A stretch of DNA of 64,000 nucleotides from Nitrospira sp. (GCA_030123625.1 CP126121.1:2706179-2770178); one strand, 5' to 3'; shown: positions 9,554 through 19,603, counted from the stretch's first letter. The notes: generated by a model from the letters alone, not told the origin. A program made the numbers and translations.

Positions 9554-11236
9554 TTGACCGACCTCGAAATCGCCCAATCTGCTGCCCTTCGTCCCATTGT
9601 CGAAATCGGTTCCCACCTTGGGATCCATGCCGAAGAGCTCATTCTCTATGGACGAGATAAGGCGAAAGTTTCTCTACAAGTACTGGATCGCCTGACGACT
9701 GTCCCGAGGGGGCGGTATGTCCTCGTCACGGCAATTAACCCAACGCCTTTGGGAGAAGGAAAGACCACGACGTCGATAGGCCTTGCCATGGGGCTCTCGC
9801 GGCTGGGGCATCGAGCCGCGCTGACCCTCAGACAACCATCGCTCGGTCCTGTGTTTGGGGTGAAGGGAGGAGGGACCGGTGGGGGCCATGCCCAAGTCGC
9901 TCCAATGGCAGATATCAACCTTCACCTGACCGGAGATGCCCACGCGGTGACTGCCAGCCATAATTTGCTCTCCGCGTTCCTCGATAATCATCTGTTCCAT
10001 GGCAATGCTCTCTTGATCGACCCTCAACGGACTACATGGCCGCGGACATTGGGTATCAGTGATCGCGCTCTCCGGCAGATCCTGTTGGGAGAAGAAACGG
10101 ACAGACGACCGGGGCAATTCGTCATTACCGAGGCTTCAGAAGTCATGGCGGCACTGGCTCTCGCGAAGGATCAACGAGATCTCCGCAATCGGCTCGGACG
10201 AATACTCGTGGGGCTGACGAAGGCCGGTAAGCCGGTCACGGCCGAAGAGCTTGGCTGCGCGGGATCGATGGCCGTGCTTCTAAAGGATGCTCTCATGCCG
10301 AATCTCGTTCAAACGCTTGAAGGAACGCCGGCATTCGTCCATACGGGACCCTTCGGCAACATCGCGCATGGCAACTGCTCGATCCTATCCGATGCAATTG
10401 CTCTTCAATGTGCCGACTTCGTGGTAACTGAGGCGGGCTTCGGCAGCGACCTTGGAGCGGAAAAGTTTTTCAACATCAAGTGTCGTGCGTCGGGATTTGC
10501 ACCGACGGTAGCGGTGGTCGTGGCGACGTTACGGGCGCTGAAACTCCATGGCGGTGGAGGCATTGCCAAGGCAGGCGTTGCCTTGCCTTCGAGTCTCACG
10601 GGTCCGAATCAGGAAGCACTCTCGAAAGGAATCGCCAATTTGAGGCAACATATCGCCAACGTTCTTGCGCATGAGGTACCGGTTGTTGTTGCCGTCAATG
10701 CCTTCAAGGATGATCCTGAGGATGAATTGAATTGGGTTCGGGAACAGTCGCTCAAGATGGGAGCTGCTGATGCGGCAGTCTCAACCCATTGGGCCGACGG
10801 GGGGAAGGGAGCCGAACAGCTGGCGGCCGCCGTTGCCAAGGCATCGGAGAGGCCGGCCCACTTCAAACATCTTTACGAGTTGTCTTGGCCGATCAGGAAA
10901 AAGATCGAAACCATCGCGACCCGCATGTACGGGGCGGCGGGAGTGACGTTTGAACCGGAGGCTGAACGTCAAATCGAAACAGCTGAGGCGTTGGGGTATG
11001 GCGGCTTACCCGTCTGCATGGCAAAAACGCCTCTGTCGCTATCACACGATCCGGGACTGAAAGGAAGACCAACTGGATTTACGGTTCCGATCAGAGAATT
11101 GCGGATCTTAGCCGGAGCAGGTTTTGTGACCGCCGTCTGCTCAGGCATTCAGTTAATGCCGGGGTTGCCGAAGAAGCCCGCCGGGGAGCGGATCAACCTT
11201 GATCCTGCAACGGGGAAGATTGTGGGCCTTTCCTGA
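9554..11236 (+). CDS. fhs: Formate--tetrahydrofolate ligase
   Basis: ATP-dependent formation of 10-formyl-THF from formate and THF, feeding one-carbon metabolism. The P-loop PTPLGEGKTTTSIGL lies near residues 63-77. Other family signatures are RQPSLGPVFGVKGGG, DINLHLTGDAHAV, TEAGFGSDLGAEKF and the C-terminal GEIMTMPG-like region, here in the form ICSGIQLMPGLPK-type. The 560 aa length is normal. The start is TTG at 9554 (ACC GAC follows) with only a weak GAG upstream. The gene ends 3 bp before the convergent hflC. Confidence 0.95.
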   Translation: MTDLEIAQSAALRPIVEIGSHLGIHAEELILYGRDKAKVSLQVLDRLTTVPRGRYVLVTAINPTPLGEGKTTTSIGLAMGLSRLGHRAALTLRQPSLGPVFGVKGGGTGGGHAQVAPMADINLHLTGDAHAVTASHNLLSAFLDNHLFHGNALLIDPQRTTWPRTLGISDRALRQILLGEETDRRPGQFVITEASEVMAALALAKDQRDLRNRLGRILVGLTKAGKPVTAEELGCAGSMAVLLKDALMPNLVQTLEGTPAFVHTGPFGNIAHGNCSILSDAIALQCADFVVTEAGFGSDLGAEKFFNIKCRASGFAPTVAVVVATLRALKLHGGGGIAKAGVALPSSLTGPNQEALSKGIANLRQHIANVLAHEVPVVVAVNAFKDDPEDELNWVREQSLKMGAADAAVSTHWADGGKGAEQLAAAVAKASERPAHFKHLYELSWPIRKKIETIATRMYGAAGVTFEPEAERQIETAEALGYGGLPVCMAKTPLSLSHDPGLKGRPTGFTVPIRELRILAGAGFVTAVCSGIQLMPGLPKKPAGERINLDPATGKIVGLS

Positions 11237-11239
11237 AAC

Positions 11240-12100
11240 TCAGCGCTGCTTGAGATAGCGAAAGAATTCTGAGTCCGGGCTCATCACCAACGTCGAGCCG
11301 TCTTTGAATGCGGTCTTGTACGCTTCCATCGAGCGGGTAAACTCGAAAAACTTCTGATCCTGCCGGTAGGCATCGGCATAGATGCGAAACGCTTTGGCAT
11401 CCCCGCTACCGCGAAGTTCTTCAGATTCCTTATAGGCTTGCGCAAGGATAATTTCACGATCCTTTTCGGCTTCCGACCGGATTTTTTGCGCTTCTTCCGC
11501 TCCTTCAGCGCGATACTGCTTGGCCTGCCGTTCCCGCTCCGCTTGCATGCGCGCGAAGACGGCCTTCTCATTCTGTTCCGGTAAGTCGGCACGCTTGATC
11601 CGCACATCCTGAATTTCAATGCCGTACACCGAGGCCTTTTCGTTTGCCCGTTCGGTGACCACCTTCATGATGTCGGCTCTCGTGCTCGATACGATTTCGA
11701 GTAACTCATGGCGACCCAACTCCACCCGGAGCTCAGAGTAGATGATATCGTGCAATCGCTGGAGTGCGCCTCGCTGGCTTTGGAATGCCTGATAGACCTT
11801 CAACGGATCAGTGATACGCCATTTGGCGAAGTTGTCGAGCAATAGGGTCTTCTTGTCCGAGGTAATGACGTCCTGGGCGTTCGAATCGTAATCCAGCAAA
11901 CGTTTCTCGAAGTACGTCACCTCCTGGACGAACGGCATTTTCACGTACAGTCCCGGTTCGGTGATATTGCGAACGGGTTTGCCGAGTTGGACCACAATCG
12001 CCGTCTGGATAACATCTACGACGAAAAGGGGAGAAGCACCGAGCACAAACAACGCAACAGTCACAGCCAGAAGTGCGATCACCAATCCCTGTTTCGTCAT
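11240..12100 (-). CDS. hflC: HflC, SPFH-domain protease modulator
   Basis: Inner-membrane SPFH/band-7 protein that with HflK forms a cage around FtsH and modulates membrane-protein degradation. One N-terminal membrane segment (LVIALLAVTVALFVLGASPLF) precedes the SPFH domain, with the HflC signature ERANEKASVYGIEIQDVRIK and a long charged helix (AERERQAKQYRAEGAEEAQK). The 286 aa length is normal. The ATG overlaps the hflK stop by 4 bp, so translation is coupled. Confidence 0.94.
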   Translation of the reverse strand: MTKQGLVIALLAVTVALFVLGASPLFVVDVIQTAIVVQLGKPVRNITEPGLYVKMPFVQEVTYFEKRLLDYDSNAQDVITSDKKTLLLDNFAKWRITDPLKVYQAFQSQRGALQRLHDIIYSELRVELGRHELLEIVSSTRADIMKVVTERANEKASVYGIEIQDVRIKRADLPEQNEKAVFARMQAERERQAKQYRAEGAEEAQKIRSEAEKDREIILAQAYKESEELRGSGDAKAFRIYADAYRQDQKFFEFTRSMEAYKTAFKDGSTLVMSPDSEFFRYLKQR

Positions 12101-13224
12101 GGTCGGGAACCTCGCGATTTCAGCGTGGAGGACGGTTCTGGCCGGGACTCCTCGAGGTCCGATTGAGGGACGGACTTGGCCCCGGCCATGGATGCCGGTT
12201 TGGAGAGACGGTCCAGAGGAAGATACGGCAAGAGACGCTCTCCACCTTTCCCCTCGATGATGATTTTCTCCATACTGGGGAGGATTTCTTCCAACGTCTC
12301 GATGTAGATCCGCTTGCTGATGACGTCCTTCGCTTGATTGTACTCCTTCAAGGTGGCGAGAAACCGATTCGCCTCACCCTGCGCGCGATTGACCCTCGCC
12401 TGAGCAAACCCTCTTGCCCGGTTGACCAGTTCAGCGGCTTCACCCTTTGCCCTCGGAATGATGTCGTTGCGATACCCTTGGGCCTGGTTGATGAGCTTTT
12501 CCCGGTCTTCTTTGGCGTTCGTGACATCTTTGAAGGCGGCAGCCACGGCTTCCGGAGGATCGACGTCTTGGAGTTGTACGGCGGCGATTTGCACGCCGGA
12601 GTGATATTGGTCGAGAATCGTCTGAAGCAACGTCATGGTATCTTGCTGAATCACCGCTTTCCCGGTGGTCAAGGCTTCGTCGATCTTGCTCTTGCCGACC
12701 ACTTCCCGCATGGAAGCCTCGGCCGCTTTGCCGATGGTCTCATGGATATCGGCCACATTGAACAGGAAGTCGCGGCCTTCTTTGATCTTGTACTGAACGA
12801 TGAATTCGATCGCCAGAATGTTCATATCGCCGGTCAGCATCAAGGCTTCTTGAGGGACCGTCTGCTGCCGGCCTTGTTGGTTGGTGCGGAAGCCGATTTC
12901 AACGCGATAGAGTTTTGCGACTTTCGGCTGAAGGACGGTTTCAACGAGGGGAATCTTGAAATGTGGGCCCGGCTCCACCTTGCGGACCGGGACGCCGAAC
13001 CGTTTTACGACACCTTCTTCATCCGGGGCGACGATAAACACACTTTGCCAGACCAAGAAGATCAGCAAGGCGGCAATGACAAGATTCATGATGCCGCCTG
13101 ATGGGAGGAGATTTTTTAATCCACCGGGAGGAAAAATGTCCTTGAATTGCGACCGGGCCTGCTTGAAGGCCTCTTCAAGCGGATCAGGCTTTTTGCCCCA
13201 CGGATCTTTTGGGTCCCACACCAT
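12097..13224 (-). CDS. hflK: HflK, SPFH-domain protease modulator
   Basis: Partner of HflC. It has a Gly/Pro-containing cytoplasmic N-terminus with WGKKPDPLEEA, a membrane span (LVIAALLIFLVWQSVFIV), then the SPFH domain (DEEGVVKRFG, VGKSKIDEALTTGK) and a helical tail. The C-terminus is Ser/Pro-rich. The 375 aa length is usual. hflK comes first and hflC follows with a 4-bp overlap, as in most bacteria. The promoter should lie in the 470-bp gap upstream. Confidence 0.94.
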   Translation of the reverse strand: MVWDPKDPWGKKPDPLEEAFKQARSQFKDIFPPGGLKNLLPSGGIMNLVIAALLIFLVWQSVFIVAPDEEGVVKRFGVPVRKVEPGPHFKIPLVETVLQPKVAKLYRVEIGFRTNQQGRQQTVPQEALMLTGDMNILAIEFIVQYKIKEGRDFLFNVADIHETIGKAAEASMREVVGKSKIDEALTTGKAVIQQDTMTLLQTILDQYHSGVQIAAVQLQDVDPPEAVAAAFKDVTNAKEDREKLINQAQGYRNDIIPRAKGEAAELVNRARGFAQARVNRAQGEANRFLATLKEYNQAKDVISKRIYIETLEEILPSMEKIIIEGKGGERLLPYLPLDRLSKPASMAGAKSVPQSDLEESRPEPSSTLKSRGSRP

Positions 13225-13694
13225 TCAGAGATATTGAGGTCCAGATAGAAGCAAAGACGGAAGCACACCTTAACAGAGTGTCGTCTCGGGAGCAAGATGG
13301 TCATGTGCATGGATGACGAAGATGGATCCATTTCAGTGCTCTTCTTTGGCGGTTCCGAAGGCAGATGCCGTTCCGCAATCTTGATCTACGCGCCGATTCT
13401 CGGGCCTTCTGTTCAATCACGATCAGTGGGGCAACAGGCGTGACTCCGATTGGCGTGACGGTCTTGGTAGAGATGCTGTGCCTAGGACATCCGCCCTACC
13501 ATTAAGAACCTATGAGCAGAGTTGCATACCCGTTGGTGATTTCATGCAGGGAAGAGAGTAATCTTGGACCGTCGGCGGAATCAGCCATATATGAATTGCA
13601 ATCTTTGGGAACATTAATCCACCGTTGTAACGGGCGCACAGAGCTACAGACGAAAGATGAAATGAGACTAGCCTATACGGCACAGGAGGAGACA
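13225..13694. other. Intergenic, 470 bp
   Basis: Divergent upstream region of hflK and the small ORF at 13695. I see no repeat, RNA or strong hairpin. The frame of the small ORF stays open back to 13512, but without a ribosome site. Confidence 0.4.
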
Positions 13695-13910
13695 ATGGAG
13701 ATCATACACAATGGGAGAAAAATCGTCAGTACTGCACGCCGCATTGGGACGAGTTGGTTGCTTGAAACCACTATCTGGCCCCCAACATCCGATGGGTCGG
13801 ACGATCCGCAGCTCATACAGACGATTGGCGCAGCCAGTGAATCTGAAGAGGAAGCCCATACAAAAGCGATCAAGATTGGACAGCAATTGATAGATGCCGA
13901 CTGCATATGA
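13695..13910 (+). CDS. Small hypothetical protein (71 aa)
   Basis: An AGGAGGA Shine-Dalgarno at 13684-13690 sits just before ATG 13695, which decides the start over the longer open frame. The 71-aa product begins MEIIHNGRKIVSTARR and contains WLLETTIWPP, followed by an acidic SESEEEAHTKAIKIG helix. No signal peptide or Cys. It resembles small proteins with a two-strand N-terminus and a C-terminal helix. I do not recognise a family. Confidence 0.6.
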   Translation: MEIIHNGRKIVSTARRIGTSWLLETTIWPPTSDGSDDPQLIQTIGAASESEEEAHTKAIKIGQQLIDADCI

Positions 13911-14108
13911 CAACCGCATTGCGAAGCTCATAAATTGCCGCCGAGTTCGTGCATGGTTTCACTGTATTTTCTGCAACTCTGCCTCGACTGCGTGCAGAGT
14001 CATTGTTGTGTTGCGAGGCTCTTTGATAATCGGTCGTGATCCGGTAGGTCGGTCGAACGACCTCGGCAAGGTGTTGTCAATCTCCGGCTCTGAGGTTTCG
14101 TAAGTTGC

Positions 14109-15350
14109 TCATGGGCATTTCTTCAGGATGGAGTCATGTTCTTCTTCGTGATGTCTCAAAATCCTTCCACCTACCCGTCGAGCAGCCAAGCCGAGCAACG
14201 TACCTATCGTGAGCCCCGTCAGGTCGATCCCTGCTATGGCCCATTGCGCCGTCGGGACCGTCATCATCAGATGACTGTTCGTCGTCAATCCATTGAGCAG
14301 GGGCAAAAAGCCCAATAGGCATGCCGATCCGTACAGTTGATCTCGCCACGCCCGGATGGACCCTCCTCGAAGCAAACTATGAAACAGACAGAGGCCCCAG
14401 ACGATAAAAAAGCAGCGGATCTCCCAGTGCGATCGGTCCGGCAGTGCCAGGGGCAGGAGTCGATTGGCCCAGAAGAACGCCGCCACGGCCATCAGCAACC
14501 CTGCCACCGTCGCCACATTCAGAACTTCCACGATGCGATAACCCGTCCGGCTTGTGAGGGACGCCTGCCGCTTTACGGTCCATAAGATAAGTCCTGTCGC
14601 AATCATCACAGTGGCCGCCGATCCCATGATGAAATAGAGCCATCGTATCGGACTGCCTCCGAATTGAGCAAAGTGCAGAATGGATAACGACGGCACGATG
14701 CCTTCGCTTTCCCGAAGCAGGGGGATGTCCACCGGCATATAAACCGACCAAAACATCGCGAGACCGGTGACCACAATCATGAGATGAAACGGGATGACCG
14801 TGAGACCCGTCACGTTGTGGACATCCACCCAGGCCCGAGGATATGGCCGAATGCGAACCTTCACGACGTCCTTGAATGCCCACCGAAGGCCACACACGCC
14901 GGTGGCGAGGGTAATAAGCATCACAGTCGCAGCGATACCAACCAGCCAGGCACCGGGCCACCCGGACAGCAGTCCATAGTGAAAGTGATAAAAGAAATCG
15001 CCGCCCTGGGTGTCGCGAAAGATCACCACGCGGCCGGTGATCGGATCAATCGCCTGGCCCGAGAAGGTTCGCTTCTCCTGCAATTTGATGAAAAGAAGAG
15101 ATTCATCGATAGAAACGTCTCGACCCTCGCGTACAAGCGGCGACATCAGCTGTGCCGGCCAATACGCAGCTCCATCATCATCTTGTCGCATATCCGATGT
15201 GATTTCGTGTAACTCCGGTTGCATCCACGCCGTGATCTCGGTGTCGAAGACCGTCAGTGTCCCGGTAAGAAACACCGCAAACAAGAGCCATCCAAAGAGC
15301 AGCCCACTCCATGAATGGAGCCAATTCATCCATGGTGTGAAGCGGATCAT
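14109..15350 (-). CDS. PepSY-associated TM protein (iron-uptake type)
   Basis: Inner-membrane protein with PepSY-associated helices. The N-terminus MNWLHSWSGLLFGWLLFAVFL, the SGQAIDPITGRVV periplasmic PepSY segment, FHYGLLSG and a DVHNVTG loop are typical of the PiuB/FoxB-like group, some of which reduce ferric siderophores. Six or seven hydrophobic helices follow. The start at 15350 (MIRFTPW) matches the family. The frame extends to 15455 with a Cys-rich tail that is probably not translated. It is monocistronic, and no iron-regulatory box could be recognised upstream. Confidence 0.8.
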   Translation of the reverse strand: MIRFTPWMNWLHSWSGLLFGWLLFAVFLTGTLTVFDTEITAWMQPELHEITSDMRQDDDGAAYWPAQLMSPLVREGRDVSIDESLLFIKLQEKRTFSGQAIDPITGRVVIFRDTQGGDFFYHFHYGLLSGWPGAWLVGIAATVMLITLATGVCGLRWAFKDVVKVRIRPYPRAWVDVHNVTGLTVIPFHLMIVVTGLAMFWSVYMPVDIPLLRESEGIVPSLSILHFAQFGGSPIRWLYFIMGSAATVMIATGLILWTVKRQASLTSRTGYRIVEVLNVATVAGLLMAVAAFFWANRLLPLALPDRSHWEIRCFFIVWGLCLFHSLLRGGSIRAWRDQLYGSACLLGFLPLLNGLTTNSHLMMTVPTAQWAIAGIDLTGLTIGTLLGLAARRVGGRILRHHEEEHDSILKKCP

Positions 15351-15742
15351 GATCGGTAGGCGCCCACGATGGGACAGTGCTCTTGCTTCGTCATCCCGCA
15401 GCATACACGTGTATTGGTAAAGGTCCGCGAGGCAACAGCATGCGATCAATACCATTCTGCCCGCACGCCACCGTGAAACTCAATCGTGTCAACGTAGATT
15501 TCCGCCACGGACCTTCCGACAGTCCTTGGCAGGCTTCGGCTTCGTCAGATTGGAATGGCTTCTGCCGAGACCAGCATGGTATTGTTCGTCATGAGTCGCA
15601 CGCCGCCTAGGCAAGTCGACGGATCGGCGGATCGATCGGACATTGCAGCCGGTAGGTCCAGGCGGCTTGGATTTGGACGGGCCGCACGTCACGGGATCGA
15701 ATCGTAGGCCTGGTTCTGTAGGCTCGTCAGCAGCACGCCATC
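15351..15742. other. Divergent intergenic region, about 390 bp
   Basis: Region between the PepSY gene and cysE. It must carry both promoters, but I see no clear -35/-10 pair, repeat or RNA. Confidence 0.4.
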
Positions 15743-16708
15743 ATGGACGAGACGGTTCGACGGCAAGATATATCGGCGACCAGCTGGAATCTTGATCAGA
15801 TTGTGACGGAGCTGCGCGCTTCGCGCGAGCTGACCCGCCACATCCGTCATCAAGGGCGGATTCACAAGCTGCCGTCACGGAAAGCCCTCCTCGGCATCGT
15901 GGAAGGCCTGTGTGCCGTGCTGTTTCCGACGCACTACGGTCGAGCGGATTTGAATGAGGCAAACATCGATTATTTTGTCGGGCACACCTTGGATCAAACC
16001 TTGCCGCTCTTGCAGGATCAAGTCCGGCGAGGATTGGTCTTTGCAGCCAATACCGACAGCCACGACGACCGTTCGCTCGCTGAGCGAGCAGGCCACATAA
16101 CGAGCACATTCGCCGGCCAGCTCCCGACCATCCGAGCATTGCTCGTCACGGATTTACAAGCCGCGTACCGAGGGGATCCCGCAGCCACCAGCCCTTCAGA
16201 GATTCTGCTCTGCTATCCCGGCATGACGGCCGTCATGTACCATCGTCTCGCTCATGCCTTGCATCGTTTGAAGGCACCGTTGATCCCTCGATTGATCTCG
16301 GACATTGCGCACGCTTCCACCGGAATCGATATTCATCCGGCAGCCGAAATCGGCAGCCACTTCTTTATCGATCACGGGACCGGTGTCGTTATTGGTGAAA
16401 CGACTATCATCGGCAAGCGGGTCCGCCTCTACCAAGCCGTGACGCTTGGCGCCAAACGGTTCACCGAAGGTGAGGAGGGCATTCTGATCAAGGGGGAGCC
16501 TCGCCATCCGATCGTGGAAGACGACGTGGTCATCTATGCGGGGGCCACAATTTTAGGGCGCGTCACCATCGGGCAGGGCTCCATCATCGGCGGAAACGTG
16601 TGGCTGACGCAAAGCGTGCCGGCCCGAAGTCATGTCGTCCAGGCGCAAATGCGCACTTCGGCAACTATTCATCCGAACCCAATCAAGATTCCCCCCACTG
16701 ACCAGTAG
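15743..16708 (+). CDS. cysE: Serine O-acetyltransferase (EpsC/CysE type)
   Basis: Acetylates L-serine with acetyl-CoA in the first step of cysteine synthesis. A long helical N-terminus (about 170 aa) precedes a left-handed beta-helix of hexapeptide repeats: TGIDIHPAAEIGSHFFIDHG, VVIGETTIIGK, AGATILGRVTIGQGS. The catalytic His is in FIDHGTGVVIGET. The 321 aa length fits the EpsC-like form. It is convergent with cysK, with 143 bp between them, so both enzymes of cysteine synthesis are adjacent. Confidence 0.93.
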   Translation: MDETVRRQDISATSWNLDQIVTELRASRELTRHIRHQGRIHKLPSRKALLGIVEGLCAVLFPTHYGRADLNEANIDYFVGHTLDQTLPLLQDQVRRGLVFAANTDSHDDRSLAERAGHITSTFAGQLPTIRALLVTDLQAAYRGDPAATSPSEILLCYPGMTAVMYHRLAHALHRLKAPLIPRLISDIAHASTGIDIHPAAEIGSHFFIDHGTGVVIGETTIIGKRVRLYQAVTLGAKRFTEGEEGILIKGEPRHPIVEDDVVIYAGATILGRVTIGQGSIIGGNVWLTQSVPARSHVVQAQMRTSATIHPNPIKIPPTDQ

Positions 16709-16851
16709 GTCGCGCTGGATCGTCTCGGTCTTGCGGACCGAGATCCGTCGAAATCCAGACCCATCGGGATACAATCGATTGCGATTTGGACAGAGCTGGT
16801 CAAGAACATTCGATCCGGGATGGATTCCGCCGGAGGCTCGACCGCGCTGCA

Positions 16852-17862
16852 TTACTCAAGAAGGGTCTCGATGGGCACATCCGTCCTCAGTCCGTTGGAC
16901 GATAGCCATTCCGGGTTGAAGATTCGCGATTGATACTTCGCGCCGGAATCGCACAAGATCGTCACGATGGTCTGGTTCCGTCCGCCCTCAAGAGCCAGCC
17001 GTACCGCGCCAGCCACATTGATGCCGGACGATAGACCAAGAAACAGTCCCTCTTCGCGCAGAAGCTGGTACAGAATGGTGAGCGCGTCCTGATCGGGAAT
17101 GCGCCACGCGACATCGACCGCAATACCCTCGAGGTTCTTGGTCACGCGGCCTTGGCCGATGCCTTCAGCAAAGGAATCGCCATCGTTCGTCTCCGTGTTG
17201 CCCTTGGTAAACCACGACCACATCGCCGCGCCGTAGGGGTCGGCGCAACCGATCGTAATTTTCGGATTGCGCTCTTTGAGATACAGAGTGGTTCCTCCCA
17301 GCGTACCTCCGGTGCCTACGGCGGAGACAAACCCGCTCACTTCTCCCTTGGTCTGATTCCAGATTTCCGGGCCAGTGGTGCGGTAGTGCGCCAGGCGGTT
17401 GGCGATGTTGTCGAATTGGTTGGCCCAAAACCATCTCTTTTCCTCGGCCATTCGCCGGGCAACATGGTTGTAGTTATCGGGATGGGAATACGGCTTCTCC
17501 GGAACGGGGAGCACCTCTGCGCCCAGCGTGCGGAGAAGGTCGATCTTTTCCTGTGACTGAGTTTCGGGAATGACAATGACGGAATGGTATCCGCGGGCGT
17601 GGCCGACAATCGTGAGGCCGATGCCGGTGTTCCCCGCTGTCCCTTCGACGATGGTGCCGCCCGGCCTCAGGAGCCCTTTCTCCTCGGCATCGAGGATGAT
17701 GCCAAGCGCGGCACGGTCCTTCACGGATCCACCAGGATTCATGAATTCCGCCTTGCCGAGAAGTTCACAGCCGGTCAGCTCCGACAGGCGGCGCAGGCGG
17801 ATGAGTGGAGTATTGCCGACGTGGTGGTCCACGCCATGGTAGTGCGACGTATTCATTGACAT
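16852..17862 (-). CDS. cysK: Cysteine synthase A (O-acetylserine sulfhydrylase)
   Basis: PLP enzyme that makes cysteine from O-acetylserine and sulfide. The PLP lysine lies in NPGGSVKDRAAL, the phosphate-binding loop in GTAGNTGIGL and the substrate loop in GTGGTLGG. The start at 17862 (MSMNTSHYHG) gives 336 aa. The frame runs to 17976, but that extension has no family match. Its position next to cysE fits CysE-CysK working together. HicB-like genes lie upstream and are unrelated. Confidence 0.92.
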   Translation of the reverse strand: MSMNTSHYHGVDHHVGNTPLIRLRRLSELTGCELLGKAEFMNPGGSVKDRAALGIILDAEEKGLLRPGGTIVEGTAGNTGIGLTIVGHARGYHSVIVIPETQSQEKIDLLRTLGAEVLPVPEKPYSHPDNYNHVARRMAEEKRWFWANQFDNIANRLAHYRTTGPEIWNQTKGEVSGFVSAVGTGGTLGGTTLYLKERNPKITIGCADPYGAAMWSWFTKGNTETNDGDSFAEGIGQGRVTKNLEGIAVDVAWRIPDQDALTILYQLLREEGLFLGLSSGINVAGAVRLALEGGRNQTIVTILCDSGAKYQSRIFNPEWLSSNGLRTDVPIETLLE

Positions 17863-18120
17863 GAAAGAGCCAGGTTCACCAGCCGGACCATCGTTGCGCT
17901 TGTCTTGGATACTGTTCTTCGTGACAAAACGCAAGGGGGTTCTCAAAGAAAATCGGACGGAAGTCGGTGTATCCACAGATGCGCTAAAAATGCTTGGGTC
18001 CTCGACGCCTCAGGTGTTGGAGAATGAAGTGCGAGAGGCAAAAAACCTTTGGATCGATTAATCCCCGTCAAAAATGAGGAGGTACCAATGCCTGCGATCA
18101 CCGAGCATTCTCATGGCCGT

Positions 18121-18306
18121 TTATGGAAGGCTGAGTTCAGAAACTTTTCGCAGCGCTTCCACCAGCGTCAGGTCAAAGTTCAAACGGTACAAGTTGGCTT
18201 GCAATGCTTCAAAGGTCTCTCCTTGCGCCCAATGGTCAGGAAAATTCTGCAGATAGCCGAGCCACTGCTTTTCATCGTCCAAGTAGAAACATTTGATGGC
18301 TTTCAT
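18121..18306 (-). CDS. Orphan HicB-like protein
   Basis: 61 aa starting at MKAIKCFYLDDEKQW, with GAGG spaced before the ATG. The pattern YLDDEKQWLGYLQNFPDHW then QGETFEALQANL matches the small HicB-antitoxin fold (strand, strand, helix), but the usual PGC motif is changed to FPDHW. No HicA-like gene is adjacent. A second, related HicB-like gene lies about 170 bp upstream on the same strand. Regulatory or antitoxin function is inference. Confidence 0.65.
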   Translation of the reverse strand: MKAIKCFYLDDEKQWLGYLQNFPDHWAQGETFEALQANLYRLNFDLTLVEALRKVSELSLP

Positions 18307-18475
18307 GGAACACCTCGTCTCCGGAACGTAAGTGAACTGTCGAAGATCCGTGCCGCTACTCAGCACTTTCACTTCCTATCTAAATTCCAACACGCGTTTG
18401 CTTGTTGGTCAAGAAGCCATGCTGAAATTATCTTGTGAATGACCGCATTAGAGAAGGCGAGGTCTGCAAGGGTAT

Positions 18476-18820
18476 TCAACGATTGCTGATCATCGCGAAC
18501 AGGAGCTGTTCCACCCGTGCTCGGCGTTTGGTCTGGGCGCGTGACATGGGGCGGGACACCGTGGGGGTGTGATGGGAGAGCGTGGATGTGTGATTATGAT
18601 GCCGGTCGAGTTCTCTGTTCCCGTATTGGTCCTGTTCTCCGCTGTGGTGCCGGTATTGGTTCCGTTCTGATTCTTGGGCGATGAGATCTTGGTGCAGTTG
18701 CCACAGCTTGATCTGCAGATCTTCGAACGACTCTCCATAGGTTTCATGCTCAGGGTAGCCCTCCAGATAGCCACGCCATCCGTTTCCGTCTTGCATGATG
18801 ATGTATTTTGTGGAATGCAT
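18476..18820 (-). CDS. Orphan HicB-like protein with His-rich tail
   Basis: 114 aa. The first 46 residues (DGNGWRGYLEGYPEHETYG, SFEDLQIKLWQLHQDL) align with the neighbouring HicB-like protein at 18121-18306. The rest is a polar tail rich in His, Arg, Gln and Thr (HHNHTSTLSHHTPTVSRP) coded by imperfectly repetitive DNA at about 18590-18670. There is no Shine-Dalgarno upstream and no HicA partner. The tail may be a fusion to non-coding sequence after loss of the original stop. Confidence 0.55.
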   Translation of the reverse strand: MHSTKYIIMQDGNGWRGYLEGYPEHETYGESFEDLQIKLWQLHQDLIAQESERNQYRHHSGEQDQYGNRELDRHHNHTSTLSHHTPTVSRPMSRAQTKRRARVEQLLFAMISNR

Positions 18821-19084
18821 CAGGGGAAGTATAGCTGGTCATTTCAGATGCGCAAGTGAAGAGCGGAAATGGACTTCCAAGATAAGGATCTACAAAAAGT
18901 ATTAAGGAAGCAATGAGTTCTTCCCAATGAATAAGGATTCGTGATCCCTCACCGATTGTGTGATCGACGGGCCTGTCAATTTGACATGAAAAGATCGACA
19001 AGAACGGTTTTCACCGCTACATTCCGAACAGGTGTTCTGATTCCCCATTTGATACGTTGATCGACTGCAGAGAGGAGCAAAGAG

Positions 19085-19603
19085 ATGATGCCGACTCAAA
19101 CCCTCACAGATGAACAATTGAAGAACCAGGCAATCAGGCAAGCTCTGGCGGGCGATACGATAGAGGCGCGACAGACTGCAAATGAGATCGCCGACAGACG
19201 ATACTTAAGAGAAGCGTGGCAAATGCTGCTGTTCGTCGAGTCCGAGCGGGGGAATGTACAGGCCGTGAAGGACACCATCGTCTCATGTCCTGATCCGTCG
19301 CTCTTGGCGAGTCACTTCTATCTCGATCTGCCTCAAGTCTTCGTCAAAGCCGGAGATCGGTCCAGCGCCATCGAGATTGCCAAGGCCATGGGCGATGCCG
19401 GAGTCTTGCCGCTCATCGGGATTGTCGCCCATCTGGCGCAGGATGGGGATATCGAAGGAGTGCGAGAAGCACTCGCTCATATTGATGAAGATTTGAGAGC
19501 AATGATCATGCGCAAGATGAACGCTTGTCATCAAAAGAGCGACCGGTTCGAAGCGCTGAACCTGACAGACCAGGCTGCTCCTTCCGCTTCACTCGCGGCC
19601 TGA
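19085..19603 (+). CDS. Helical-repeat hypothetical protein
   Basis: 172 aa, nearly all alpha-helical, with TPR-like helix pairs (IRQALAGDTIEARQTANEI, FVKAGDRSSAIEIAKAMGD, DGDIEGVREALAHID). GAGGAG sits upstream of two adjacent ATGs at 19085 and 19088. No signal peptide, so probably cytosolic and protein-binding. No specific family recognised. It is monocistronic. Confidence 0.65.
   Translation: MMPTQTLTDEQLKNQAIRQALAGDTIEARQTANEIADRRYLREAWQMLLFVESERGNVQAVKDTIVSCPDPSLLASHFYLDLPQVFVKAGDRSSAIEIAKAMGDAGVLPLIGIVAHLAQDGDIEGVREALAHIDEDLRAMIMRKMNACHQKSDRFEALNLTDQAAPSASLAA

Noticed and set aside
12073..13101. 342-aa plus-strand open frame across hflK
   Set aside because: Antisense to hflK with its strong SPFH match; the frame is a shadow caused by codon bias.
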